This document shows, one piece after another, positions 45,196 to 53,552 of a stretch of 64,000 bases of DNA. Under the pieces are notes generated by a model, which was not told where the DNA came from, ran no database searches, and was given only the letters and a program-made list of their open reading frames with translations. The position numbers were made by a program, and so were the translations under genes. The stretch comes from Streptomyces narbonensis (lineage in GTDB: Bacteria; Actinomycetota; Actinomycetes; Streptomycetales; Streptomycetaceae): assembly GCF_014649015.1 (NCBI RefSeq), contig NZ_BMSF01000006.1, forward strand, positions 248,001 through 312,000, written 5' to 3'. The first letter of the stretch is position 1. Each line of letters opens with the position of its first letter.

Positions 45196-47025
45196 TCAGA
45201 AGAGCAGTTCGCCCGAGGGGAAGCTCGAACCGATCTTCACGCGCGGGGCGTAGCCGCCGGCGCCGTCGCCCTTGTAGGAGTAGAGGTCACCCCCGGCCTC
45301 GCGGCCGACCAGGTCGGGCCTTCCGTCGCCGTCCAGGTCGCCGGGGGCGACGAGGGCGTCGTAGACGGTCCAGCCGGTGCCGATGGCCTGGCGCGCGGAG
45401 AACGTTCCGTCGCCGTTCCCGCGGTGGAACCAGAGCCGGCCGCCGGCGTCGACCGCGAGGAGGTCGGGCGCCTTCGGGCCGGTGAGGTCCCGGTCGAAGT
45501 CGACGGCGACCACGGACCGGTAGCCGCCCCAGGTGCCCCCGTCGCCGTCGATGTCGGCGATCCGGGTGCGCGGGGCGTAGCCGTGCGGGCCGGTCCCCTT
45601 GTGGAGCCAGAGGGCGCCCGCGGAGTCGCGGGTGATCAGGTCGGCGACGCCGTCACCGTCGGCGTCGCCCGGGGCGAGGAGCAGGTCGTCGTTCCCGAAG
45701 CCGGTCCCCGCCGCCGTACGGCCGGCGCCGCCGGAGTACGAACCGTCGGAGGGGGCGGCCTCGTAGTGCCACAGGTCGCCGGCCGTGTCGACGGCGGCGA
45801 GGGTCGTGCCCTGGCGGGCCACCCGCTTCATCCCGGACCAGCCGGTGCCGACCTTGCAGGGCTTGGCCACTCCGGCGCCGTCGGCCCGGCCCTCGTAGCG
45901 GTACAGCCCGCCGGCCGCGTCCCGCCGGAACACGGCGCCGGGTGTGGCGCCGTAGGCGACGCAGTCCGCCCAGTAGGCCGCGCCGCGGATCGGCAGGTGG
46001 TCGGAGATCCACTTCCCGACGGTCGGGGTCCTCGGCTCGGGAGGCACGTCGCCCACCTCGCCGCGGAAGTACCGGGAGCTGAAGAAGGTGTAGTCGAGCT
46101 TCTGCGTCTGCGTCGTGTGCGCCGCGTCGAGCTTGGTGAGCTGTCCGCTGCGGCAGCGCACGGCCGGGGCGGCGCAGAGGGTGCCGCGCATCCCGAAGCG
46201 GTCGGCGTCGGTCTCGTCGGCCTCGGCGAAGGTGCCGTGGCCGCCCTCGCCGGCACCGGCCTCGTAGAAGCGGTCGAGGACGTCGCCCCACGGCGAGGAG
46301 TTGAAGTCGCCGCCGAGGACGACGGGGAGGCCCGCGTCCTCCCAGGTCCTGGCCTGGGCGGCCAGCCTGTCGGCCTCCCTGGTCATCACGGAGTGAGTCG
46401 CCTGCTGCTGGGGTGTGGGGTTGGCGGGGAGGGTGGGGAGGCCCCACCAGAGGTGCACGGAGCACGCCCAGGTCTGCCGGGACTGCACCCAGGCCTTGAC
46501 GCAGGGGGCCTTGATGTCCTCGGCGTTCGACCCCGGGACGGTGGTCAGGATCGCGGCCCGCGTGTCCAGGGTGAGGTCGACGCCGTCGACGACGACGCCC
46601 CTGACGAAGGTGGCCATGCCGTAGCTCGGCGTGGTGGTCCCGACCGGGTCCTTGCAGAGCGACCCGAGGCTCCCGGCGGGGACGGTCTCGACGTAACGGC
46701 CCGCGTATCCGCGGCTGCCGAGACGGGCCTTCAGGTCGTCGAACTGGTACCGGCAGACCTCGACGAGGAAGAGGTAGTCGGCGTTCCAGACGCCCGCCGC
46801 CGTCTCGCCGACGATCGCGTCGTACCGCGCCTCGTTGCCCGCGGCGCTGACGTCGCACCCACCGGTCCCGCCGCTGCCGCACATGTTGTACGTGTACGTC
46901 CTGACCGGCGGCGCGGCCGACGGGCCCACCGTGTCGGCCTGCGCCCGAGGTGCTGTCAGCATGAGCCCCGCGCACATGAAGGCCAGTACGGCCGTCAGCG
47001 CCCGGAGCACTCCGGACCCTTGCAT
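45196..47025 (-). CDS. Secreted EEP-family nuclease fused to FG-GAP repeats
   Basis: A 609-residue exported protein. Signal peptide about 1-32 (AVLAFMCAGLMLTAPRAQA), then an endonuclease/exonuclease/phosphatase domain of about 340 residues with LVEVCRYQ, GGDFNSSPWGD, KLDYTFFSSR and the terminal SDHLPIRG catalytic motif. The last 220 residues are VCBS/FG-GAP propeller repeats (GDADGDGVADLITRDSAG) like those of the genes at 6219 and 8014. Several cysteines fit extracellular disulfides. Likely a secreted DNase or phosphodiesterase. ATG 47025 has AGGGGGA upstream. Confidence 0.88.
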   Translation of the reverse strand: MQGSGVLRALTAVLAFMCAGLMLTAPRAQADTVGPSAAPPVRTYTYNMCGSGGTGGCDVSAAGNEARYDAIVGETAAGVWNADYLFLVEVCRYQFDDLKARLGSRGYAGRYVETVPAGSLGSLCKDPVGTTTPSYGMATFVRGVVVDGVDLTLDTRAAILTTVPGSNAEDIKAPCVKAWVQSRQTWACSVHLWWGLPTLPANPTPQQQATHSVMTREADRLAAQARTWEDAGLPVVLGGDFNSSPWGDVLDRFYEAGAGEGGHGTFAEADETDADRFGMRGTLCAAPAVRCRSGQLTKLDAAHTTQTQKLDYTFFSSRYFRGEVGDVPPEPRTPTVGKWISDHLPIRGAAYWADCVAYGATPGAVFRRDAAGGLYRYEGRADGAGVAKPCKVGTGWSGMKRVARQGTTLAAVDTAGDLWHYEAAPSDGSYSGGAGRTAAGTGFGNDDLLLAPGDADGDGVADLITRDSAGALWLHKGTGPHGYAPRTRIADIDGDGGTWGGYRSVVAVDFDRDLTGPKAPDLLAVDAGGRLWFHRGNGDGTFSARQAIGTGWTVYDALVAPGDLDGDGRPDLVGREAGGDLYSYKGDGAGGYAPRVKIGSSFPSGELLF

Positions 47026-47082
47026 GCGTCCCCCTGAGGTGTCGTTTCGGAAGGTCGGAACGCTACCTTCCGGCGCGGATCG

Positions 47083-47124
47083 CGAGGGGCCCGCGGGGAT
47101 CCACGAGGGGCCCGCGGGGATCCA
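47083..47124. repeat. 21-bp tandem direct repeat
   Basis: Two perfect 21-bp copies (47083-47103 and 47104-47124), each containing GGGGCCCGCGGGGATCCA, with the start of a third copy after them. Located in the 154-bp divergent gap between the nuclease gene and the HNH lipoprotein gene. Confidence 0.9.
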
Positions 47125-47179
47125 CGAGGGAAGCAAGGGGGACGAACCGGCTCGAATTCGCCCACCCTAGGATTCCAGC

Positions 47180-47866
47180 GTGCTGACGTATCGAAAGCCC
47201 CTCGCCGCGACTGTCCTCGCCGTCGCCGCCCTGGTGGCCACCGCCTGCTCGCCCGGCTCCGACACCCCCGCGTCCGACGGGGGAGCCGGCGGCAGGCCCG
47301 CCGCGCGCGGGTCCGCGCTCGCCGCCGTGGACACCCTCACCGTCAAGGGCCGGGCCCCGAAGACCGGTTACGAGCGCGAGAAGTTCGGCCGGGCTTGGGC
47401 GGACGTCGACGGCAACGGCTGCGGCACCCGCGACGACGTGCTCCGGCGCGACCTGACCGGCGTCCGCCTCACGGACGGCCGCTGCAAGGTCGCCTCCGGG
47501 ACCCTCACCGACGACCCGTACACCGGCACCACCGTCGAGTACGTCCGGGGCCGCAGCAAGGTCGACATCGACCACGTCGTGGCGCTCTCCGACGCCTGGC
47601 AGAAGGGCGCCCGTAAGTGGGACGCGGACACCCGCCGCCGCTTCGCCAACGACCCGCTCAACCTCCTCGCCGTCGACTCCTCGGCGAACCGGCGCAAGTC
47701 CGACGGCGACGCCGCGACCTGGCTCCCGCCGAACAGGGCGTACCGCTGCACCTATGTCGCCCGGCAGGTCGCCGTGAAGAAGAAGTACGGGGTGTGGGTG
47801 ACCGGCGCCGAGCGGGACGCGATGAAGCGGGTCCTCGACCGCTGCCCGCAGCAGAAGCTCCCGTAG
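47180..47866 (+). CDS. HNH-type (GmrSD C-terminal/DUF1524-like) nuclease lipoprotein
   Basis: A 228-residue exported protein. The signal peptide ends in a lipobox-like LVATAC (Cys23). The nuclease-like core holds KVDIDHVVALSDAWQKGA with an Asp-His pair, and NDPLNLLAVDSSANRRKSDGD with the expected Asn and basic residues, as in HNH endonucleases of the GmrSD/DUF1524 group. Two cysteine pairs may form disulfides. GTG 47180 has AGGA nearby. Such proteins are widespread in Streptomyces; they may degrade external DNA. Confidence 0.88.
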   Translation: MLTYRKPLAATVLAVAALVATACSPGSDTPASDGGAGGRPAARGSALAAVDTLTVKGRAPKTGYEREKFGRAWADVDGNGCGTRDDVLRRDLTGVRLTDGRCKVASGTLTDDPYTGTTVEYVRGRSKVDIDHVVALSDAWQKGARKWDADTRRRFANDPLNLLAVDSSANRRKSDGDAATWLPPNRAYRCTYVARQVAVKKKYGVWVTGAERDAMKRVLDRCPQQKLP

Positions 47867-47880
47867 GCGGCCGAACTGTC

Positions 47881-47896
47881 GGGAAAATCGTTTCCC
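47881..47896. promoter_or_regulatory. Short inverted repeat upstream of the GNAT-like gene
   Basis: GGGAAA-ATCG-TTTCCC lies 14 bp after one stop and 30 bp before the next start. It could be a weak terminator or an operator; no T tract follows. Confidence 0.35.
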
Positions 47897-47926
47897 CACC
47901 GGGAAGATGATCTTTATCCTGCCCGC

Positions 47927-48673
47927 ATGGACCTGAACATATCGACCCTCGCCGCCCGTCCCGAGCTGGAAGGGCCGATGTGGAGCATGCTCGACCTCTG
48001 GCCCGAGTTCATGATGTACGACCCGGTGGGCTGGGCGAACATCGGCCGGATCGTGCGTGAGCTGCCGGAGTACGTCCTCGTCGCCACCGACTCCGAGGGC
48101 AAGGTCGTCGCGCGCGGCTTCAGCGTCCCCTTCCGGATGGACGTCGACGGCCGCCGCGGGCTGCCGCCCCGGGGCTGGGACGAGGTGCTGCTCTGGGCCT
48201 TCTCGGACCTGCGGGCCGGCCGCGAGCCGGACACCGTCAGCGCGATCGAGATCACGGTCGACACGAGCGCGCTGGGCAACGGCGTCTCGCACCGGATGCT
48301 CGCCGCGATGCGGGACAACACGAAGCGGCTCGGCTTCTCGGAGCTCGTCGCCCCGGTCCGCCCCAACGGCAAGCACCTGGAGGCGGAGTCCTCCATCCAC
48401 GAGTACGCCTTCCGCACCCGCGAGTCCGACGGCCTGCCCGTCGACCCGTGGCTGCGCGTCCACGTCCGTGCGGGCGGTGTCGTCGAGGCGGTGGCCCCGG
48501 CGTCGATGACGGTCAGCGGTTCCGTCGAGCAGTGGCGCGAGTGGACGGGGCTGCCGTTCGACACGGACGGTCCGGTCGAGGTCGAGAAGGCCCTCGTCCC
48601 GGTCCACTGCGAGGTCTCGCGGGGCTACGCGGTCTATGTCGAGCCCAACGTGTGGGTTCGGCACGCCCTCTGA
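47927..48673 (+). CDS. GNAT-like acetyltransferase-fold protein
   Basis: A 248-residue cytosolic protein with the GNAT fold pattern: LDLWPEFMMYDPVGWANI, EYVLVATDSEGKVVARGFSVPF for the central strands, and ISALGNGVS-like acetyl-CoA loop as VDTSALGNGVSHRMLAAMRDN, followed by ELVAPVRPNGKH. The pyrophosphate loop is degenerate compared with the usual Q/RxxGxG/A. The substrate is unknown. ATG 47927 follows a weak ribosome site. Confidence 0.75.
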   Translation: MDLNISTLAARPELEGPMWSMLDLWPEFMMYDPVGWANIGRIVRELPEYVLVATDSEGKVVARGFSVPFRMDVDGRRGLPPRGWDEVLLWAFSDLRAGREPDTVSAIEITVDTSALGNGVSHRMLAAMRDNTKRLGFSELVAPVRPNGKHLEAESSIHEYAFRTRESDGLPVDPWLRVHVRAGGVVEAVAPASMTVSGSVEQWREWTGLPFDTDGPVEVEKALVPVHCEVSRGYAVYVEPNVWVRHAL

Positions 48674-48688
48674 CGGTGGAACGGCGGA

Positions 48689-49396
48689 TCAGTCCGCCAT
48701 GACGACGGCCCCGGCCGGCGGGGCCTTCACCTCGACCGGCCGGTCGTAGTCGAAGGTGGTGGTCCCCGGCGTGTCGCCGCCCTTCGTGACGATCCTCAGG
48801 ATGTAGGGCGGGCCCTCCGCCGCGATGTGGACGGCTGTCTCGTTCTCGGTGCCCGCCTTCACCAGCTTCAGAGCCTTCCGTCCGTCGACAGTGGTGGGCT
48901 CTCCCTTCGCGGCGTCGTCGCCCCAGCCGTTCTCCAGGGCGTCGAGCGTCAGCCGGCCGCAGAGCGCCGGCTCCGCCGGGGCGTCCGGGCCGTCGACGGG
49001 CGGCTTCGTCCAGCGGCCGCCGAGCCTGTCGATCAGGGCCGCCAGGTCCTCCGGGCTCCGGTGCCCCTCTTCCCTGCGCAGGCGAGCCTCGCCGCGGCGC
49101 ACGTACGTGTCCCCGTCGACCCTGATGACGTCGATCGTGTCCGACGTGCCGTAGGACAGCGCGGTGGTGCAGTTCCCGCGGCCGTCGTAGGAGGTGCGGC
49201 TCTTCACCGGCAACGCCAATGAGAACCCGTCGGAGTGCACGGTCACGGACTCCGCCGACTCCGTCGCCCTGATCGCCTTGTCGAGAAGCTCGGACTTGGT
49301 CAGGTCGCCGACGTGCCGGTCGCAGGCGGTGGCGGAGAGGGTGAAGGTCGCGCAGAGGAAGGCGACGGCGACAGGGCGGCGGAGTAAGGCGTGCAT
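48689..49396 (-). CDS. Lipoprotein, possibly LolA/LppX-like
   Basis: A 235-residue lipoprotein: signal peptide with lipobox LSATAC (Cys25), then a domain starting ELLDKAIRATESAESVTVHSDG and containing repeated beta-strand patterns (DVIRVDGDTYVRR, GRKALKLVKAGTENETAVHIA, PYILRIVTKGG). This resembles the convex-sheet LolA/LppX/LprG fold that binds lipids, an inference from pattern only. ATG 49396 is the sensible start; the frame continues upstream through the heptamer repeat and is rejected. Confidence 0.78.
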   Translation of the reverse strand: MHALLRRPVAVAFLCATFTLSATACDRHVGDLTKSELLDKAIRATESAESVTVHSDGFSLALPVKSRTSYDGRGNCTTALSYGTSDTIDVIRVDGDTYVRRGEARLRREEGHRSPEDLAALIDRLGGRWTKPPVDGPDAPAEPALCGRLTLDALENGWGDDAAKGEPTTVDGRKALKLVKAGTENETAVHIAAEGPPYILRIVTKGGDTPGTTTFDYDRPVEVKAPPAGAVVMAD

Positions 49397-49460
49397 CGTG
49401 GCAGTGTCTTCGACGGGGGAGAACGAGGGAAGGGGCCCCGTGGGGCCCCCGGTCCTGTTG

Positions 49461-49545
49461 GCGCTCTGTGCTCTGTGCTCTGTGCTTGGTGCTTGGTGCT
49501 TGGTGCTTGGTGCTTGGTGCTTGGTGCTTGGTGTTCGGTGTTCGG
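49461..49545. repeat. Heptamer tandem repeat (TGCTTGG)n
   Basis: Eleven tandem 7-bp units from 49469: two TGCTCTG, seven perfect TGCTTGG, two TGTTCGG, with a partial unit before and an isolated copy after. It fills the gap between two minus-strand genes, upstream of the lipoprotein start at 49396. A likely variable-number locus. Confidence 0.95.
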
Positions 49546-49581
49546 TGCGCTGCTTGGTGCGTGGTGATGGGCTGTGCCCGG

Positions 49582-50370
49582 TCAGCCGAGCTTCAGTTCC
49601 CACTGCGAGGCGTTGTAGTCGAAGCCGGGGTTCACTTCGACGGTCAGGTTCTTGGCGTCCTTCGGGGCGTCGAAGGCGACGGTGAGCGTGGCCTTCTTGC
49701 CGGGCAGGACGGCGCCCTGGAAGCCCGCGCCGACCTTCTCGTCGAAGATCTGCTCCGCCTCGACGCCGTTGGCACCGGCGCGCGCGCTCAGCAGGACGCC
49801 GACGGCGTCGAAGTTCTTCTTGCCGCCGTTCTCGACGACGACGGTGACCTGGTAGGCCTTGTTGCCCTTGGTGTGGCCGACCGCGTACTCGCTCGCGGTG
49901 TAGGGCTTCGGGTCCGAGACCGTGACCTTCAGGTCGTCGTCGTAGACCGAGGTGTCGCCGTCCGCGAGGGCCTTGCCCTTGTCCGCCTTCCCGGCGTCGC
50001 CCGAGGGGGCCTCCGTCTTGGTCGGGTCCTTCGGCGCCGCGTCCTTGATGCTCTTGTCGATCTCCTCGACCGCGTCGCTGACCGCCGTGACCGTGATGAT
50101 CAGGCCGACCGTCGCGAGGATCAGGGACACGAGGCCGAGGATCGCGCCGGTGACCGTCACGCCCTTGTTGCTCGCCTCGCCGCGCTTCACCCGGCCCTTG
50201 CCGACCAGGCCGAGGACCAGCGCGATGACGCCGAGGGTGCCGGCCAGCCAGAAGAGCAGCGGGATGAGGCCGGAGACCGTGCCGATGATGCCGAGGATCA
50301 GGGCCGCGGTGCCGAGGCCGTTGCGCATGACCTGCCGCGGGGCGGCGGGGACCTGAGTGTCGTACGACAT
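49582..50370 (-). CDS. DUF4190/DUF4352 membrane protein
   Basis: A 262-residue protein. Two or three hydrophobic segments in residues 20-105 (LGTAALILGIIGTVSGLIPLLFW, VTGAILGLVSLILATVGLIITV) match the DUF4190 membrane module, followed by a charged linker and an extracytoplasmic DUF4352-like Ig-fold domain (LKVTVSDPKPYT, NKAYQVTVVVENGGKKNFD). Function unknown; such domains are thought to bind partners outside the membrane. The upstream DNA to 50549 is unusually AT-rich. Confidence 0.85.
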   Translation of the reverse strand: MSYDTQVPAAPRQVMRNGLGTAALILGIIGTVSGLIPLLFWLAGTLGVIALVLGLVGKGRVKRGEASNKGVTVTGAILGLVSLILATVGLIITVTAVSDAVEEIDKSIKDAAPKDPTKTEAPSGDAGKADKGKALADGDTSVYDDDLKVTVSDPKPYTASEYAVGHTKGNKAYQVTVVVENGGKKNFDAVGVLLSARAGANGVEAEQIFDEKVGAGFQGAVLPGKKATLTVAFDAPKDAKNLTVEVNPGFDYNASQWELKLG

Positions 50371-50549
50371 GGGTGTGTCCTCCCGGACAGAGAAGCTGTC
50401 TGAAGCGATGGGTCAATCACAACAGAGCTTGTGAACCGAGTCAACACGATTCAGGAAAAACGAGTCCGCTCACGCTGTGAAGTGGTGCGGTGCGCGTTCG
50501 TCGGTAAGATCGATGTCACACGAGGACGTGGGCGAGGCGAGCCAGGGAG

Positions 50550-52766
50550 ATGAGTCAGGTGCCGGAGGAGCGCGCGGGAGACACCGGGGACACGGGAGCC
50601 ATGGGGACACCGGGAGACGCCGGAGACGCCGGCTCGGCAGAGGTGACCGCCGCCGGGATCGCCCGGCTCGCCGGGGTGGGCCGGGCCGCCGTCAGCAACT
50701 GGCGCCGCCGTCACGCCGACTTCCCCAAGCCGGTGGGCGGCACGGAGGCCAGTCCCTCCTTCGCCCTCGCCGACGTCGAGCGATGGCTCCGCGAGCAGGG
50801 CAAGCTCGCCGAGGTCCCCCTGCGCGAGCGCGTCTGGCAGCAGATCGCGGGCCACCCCGCCGGCGCCGTCACCGCCCTCGTCCACGCGGGCTGCGCCCTC
50901 CTCCTCGTACGGGACAGGTCGGCTGCCTGGCCGGCGCTCGCCGCGCTGCCGGACGAGCGGCTCACGGGCGTGCTCCCCGTCGCCCTGGAGGAGACGCTCA
51001 CCGAGCGCCTCGGCCCCGAGCGGCCCGTCCTCACCCCCACCGTCTCCGCGCTCGCCCCCTCCGTCCCCCTCCTCCGGGGGGCCGCCGACCTCGCGGCCGA
51101 GATGGACGGGGTCCGGCCGGCCTTCGAGTTCCTGCTCGGCCGTCACCTCGACGCCAACCCCCGGCAGTACACGCTGACCCCGCCCGGCCCCGCCTCCCTG
51201 ATGGCCGCCCTCGCGACCGGCGGCACGGCGTCACGGGCCGCCGACGACACCCGCGCCCCGCTCACCGTCCTCGACCCCGCCTGCGGCACCGGCGGTCTGC
51301 TCAGCGCGGTCGAGCGGCCCGGCGCGGTCTGCGGCCAGGACGCCGACCACGACCTCGCCGCGCTCACCGCCCTCCGCCTGGCCCTCTCCGCCGAGACCGC
51401 CGCCGACATCCGCGTCCGCTCCGGCGACAGCCTCCGCGCCGACGCGTTCCCGGCGCTCGCCGCCGACGCCGTCCTCTGCCACCCGCCGTTCAACGAGCGC
51501 AACTGGGGCCACGACGAACTGGCCTACGACCCCCGCTGGGAGTACGGCTTCCCGGCCCGTACGGAGTCCGAGCTCGCCTGGGTGCAGCACGCCCTGGCCC
51601 GCCTCCGCCCCGGCGGCACCGCCGTCCTCCTCATGCCGCCCGCCGCCGCCTCCCGCCGCTCCGGCCGCCGGATCCGCGCCGACCTCCTCCGCCGCGGCGC
51701 CCTCCGCGCGGTCGTCGCCCTCCCGGCCGGCGCCGCACCCCCGTACGGCATCCCGCTCCACCTCTGGGTCCTGCGCAGGCCCGTCCCCGGCGAGCGCCCC
51801 GCCGCCGAACTGCTCCTCGTCGACACGGCGTCCGAGCACCCGGGCCAGGGCGGCCGGGACGGTCAGGGCAGGGACGGCAGGGACAGCCGGGACAGGATCG
51901 ACTGGTCGGCCGTCCACACGGCCGTACTGGACGCCTGGACGGCCTTCGACCGGGACGGGACCCTCGCCGCGACCCCCGGGGAGAGCCGCGCCGTCCCCGT
52001 CATCGAGCTCCTCGACGACGACGTCGACCTCGCCCCCGCCCGCCACCTCCCGCCCCGCGCCGCCGCCGAGGGCGTGACCCAACTGGCCCTGGTCCGCGAG
52101 CGCCTCGCCGAGACCCTGCACCGGACCCGCGAGCTGACGCCGGCGCCCCTGGCCGAGCCGGCCACGGCCGACGGCGGCCCCGCGAGCCGGCCCGCGGCCA
52201 CGGCCGGCACGACCACCGTCGGCGAACTCGCGCGCGCCGGAGCCCTGACCCTGCACGCGGGCGGCGCGGGCACGGCCCCCGCCGGCGCTCCCGTCGCCGT
52301 CCTCACCGACCACGACGTCCTCGCCGCCCAGCCGCCCTCCGGCACGCTCCCCGACGGCCCGCCCGAGGACCCGGTCCTCCTCGCCGCCGGTGACGTCGTC
52401 GTCCCGGTCCTCGGCGGCGGCGCGGCCGTCCGCGTCGTCGACGCCCCGGCCGAGGGCGCCGCCCTCGGCCGCAACCTCCAACTGCTCCGCCCCGACCCGG
52501 CCGCCCTCGACCCGTGGTTCCTGGCCGGATTCCTCCGGGCCACCGCCAACACCCGGCAGGCCAGCAGCTACGCCTCCACCGCGACCCGCCTCGACGTGCG
52601 CCGCCTCCAACTGCCGCGCCTGCCCCTCGCCGAGCAGCGCCGGTTCGGCGAGCGGTTCCGCGCCCTCGCGGAGTTCGAGGAGACCCTGCGGCAGGCCTCC
52701 CGGCTCGGCGAACAGCTCGTCCAGGGCCTGTACGACGGCCTGGCGGACGGCACGGTGGCGCCGTGA
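50550..52766 (+). CDS. Orphan N-6 DNA methylase-like protein with HPPF motif
   Basis: A 738-residue protein. The N-terminus has a small helix-turn-helix (AAGIARLAGVGRAAVSNWRRRH). The methylase core has motif I DPACGTGG (242-249) but motif IV reads HPPF (311-314) instead of NPPY/F. The C-terminal part resembles an HsdS-like target-recognition half (ARAGALTLHAGG, SYASTATRLDVRRLQLPRLPL). No restriction endonuclease or HsdR gene is near. It may be an inactive or altered methylase used as a DNA-binding regulator, or a genuine orphan. ATG 50550 or GTG 50559 may be the start; the GTG has better ribosome-site spacing. Confidence 0.83.
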   Translation: MSQVPEERAGDTGDTGAMGTPGDAGDAGSAEVTAAGIARLAGVGRAAVSNWRRRHADFPKPVGGTEASPSFALADVERWLREQGKLAEVPLRERVWQQIAGHPAGAVTALVHAGCALLLVRDRSAAWPALAALPDERLTGVLPVALEETLTERLGPERPVLTPTVSALAPSVPLLRGAADLAAEMDGVRPAFEFLLGRHLDANPRQYTLTPPGPASLMAALATGGTASRAADDTRAPLTVLDPACGTGGLLSAVERPGAVCGQDADHDLAALTALRLALSAETAADIRVRSGDSLRADAFPALAADAVLCHPPFNERNWGHDELAYDPRWEYGFPARTESELAWVQHALARLRPGGTAVLLMPPAAASRRSGRRIRADLLRRGALRAVVALPAGAAPPYGIPLHLWVLRRPVPGERPAAELLLVDTASEHPGQGGRDGQGRDGRDSRDRIDWSAVHTAVLDAWTAFDRDGTLAATPGESRAVPVIELLDDDVDLAPARHLPPRAAAEGVTQLALVRERLAETLHRTRELTPAPLAEPATADGGPASRPAATAGTTTVGELARAGALTLHAGGAGTAPAGAPVAVLTDHDVLAAQPPSGTLPDGPPEDPVLLAAGDVVVPVLGGGAAVRVVDAPAEGAALGRNLQLLRPDPAALDPWFLAGFLRATANTRQASSYASTATRLDVRRLQLPRLPLAEQRRFGERFRALAEFEETLRQASRLGEQLVQGLYDGLADGTVAP

Positions 52767-52801
52767 CCCGGGCCGTCGCGGGCTGAGGGTCCTGATCGGT
52801 T

Positions 52802-52836
52802 CGACAACGGTTCCGGACAACCCGGAACCGTTGTCG
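52802..52836 (+). terminator. Terminator of the methylase-like gene
   Basis: A perfect 15-bp stem (52802-52816 with 52822-52836) with a 5-base ACAAC loop, 36 bp after the stop. Confidence 0.9.
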
Positions 52837-52860
52837 GCGACGGTGTATACGCTCGTCCCG

Positions 52861-52920
52861 GATCCGCCCCCGATCCGCATCGATCCGGGGCGATCCGCGC
52901 CGATCCGTTCCGATCCGTTC
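52861..52920 (+). repeat. Helically phased GATCCG repeat upstream of the kinase operon
   Basis: GATCCG occurs six times, starting at 52861, 52872, 52882, 52892, 52902 and 52912, giving a 10-bp period (CGATCCGNNN). It ends 20 bp before the start at 52941, so it overlaps the promoter/leader of the membrane protein-kinase operon. The 10-bp phase puts all copies on one face of the helix. Confidence 0.85.
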
Positions 52921-52940
52921 GAGCAGGAGCAGCAGCCGAG

Positions 52941-53552
52941 ATGTACGGCCACCCGCAGGCCCCGCAGCCGTCGCCGCCCGGTCCCGCCTCCGGTGCCTCC
53001 GGTGGCCTGATCGCGCTGCGCGTCCTCTTCGTCGCGCTGCCGCTGCTCAGTTGCGGCTTCCTCGCCTGGGCGCCGATGCTGCGCCTCGCGATCCTCACGC
53101 GCACGGTGCGGGACTGGGTGTTCTTCGGGCTGGCCTTCGTCGTGGCCACCGCGCTCTTCGTCTACATGGGCGTCACGGGCGAGAAGGAGACCACCGACCT
53201 GGAGGCCGTCATCGGGGTCGGCATGATCCTGGCCCTGGGGGCCGGTTCCGTCGCCTACTACCTGGTCGGGGAGATCCGGTACTACGAACGCCGCCGCGCG
53301 ATGCCGGTGCCGCCGCCGTACGGGCCGGTCGGGTACGGGTACGGGCCGGACCGCTCCACCGCCGCGACGACACCGAGCGTGACCCCGGCCCCGGCCCCGT
53401 ACTTCGGCGCCTCCCAGCCCGCGCAGCCCGTCCAGCCGACCACCGCACCCCGCATCGAGCAGGTCCGCGCCGAGCTCGACGAGCTGAGCGACCTCCTGCG
53501 CCAGGACGGCAGGGACAGCAGGGACGGCAGGGAAGGCGAAGGCCGCAAGTGA
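52941..53552 (+). CDS. Membrane protein coupled to the Ser/Thr kinase
   Basis: A 203-residue protein with a Pro-rich cytoplasmic start, three or four hydrophobic segments (ALRVLFVALPLLSCGFLAW, DWVFFGLAFVVATALFVYMGV, AVIGVGMILALGAGSVAYYLVG) and a Pro/Tyr/Gln-rich tail ending in a short coiled coil (RIEQVRAELDELSDLLRQ). No family is recognised. The stop overlaps the kinase GTG by 4 bases, so it is probably a membrane partner or substrate of the kinase. ATG 52941 follows a GGAGCAGCAG leader. Confidence 0.82.
   Translation: MYGHPQAPQPSPPGPASGASGGLIALRVLFVALPLLSCGFLAWAPMLRLAILTRTVRDWVFFGLAFVVATALFVYMGVTGEKETTDLEAVIGVGMILALGAGSVAYYLVGEIRYYERRRAMPVPPPYGPVGYGYGPDRSTAATTPSVTPAPAPYFGASQPAQPVQPTTAPRIEQVRAELDELSDLLRQDGRDSRDGREGEGRK

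Noticed and set aside
49461..49545. CRISPR-like array
   Set aside because: Units are 7 bp with no spacers, so it is a simple tandem repeat. No cas genes in the window.
50550..52766. A type I restriction-modification operon
   Set aside because: No hsdR or separate hsdS gene nearby, and the catalytic Asn is replaced by His.
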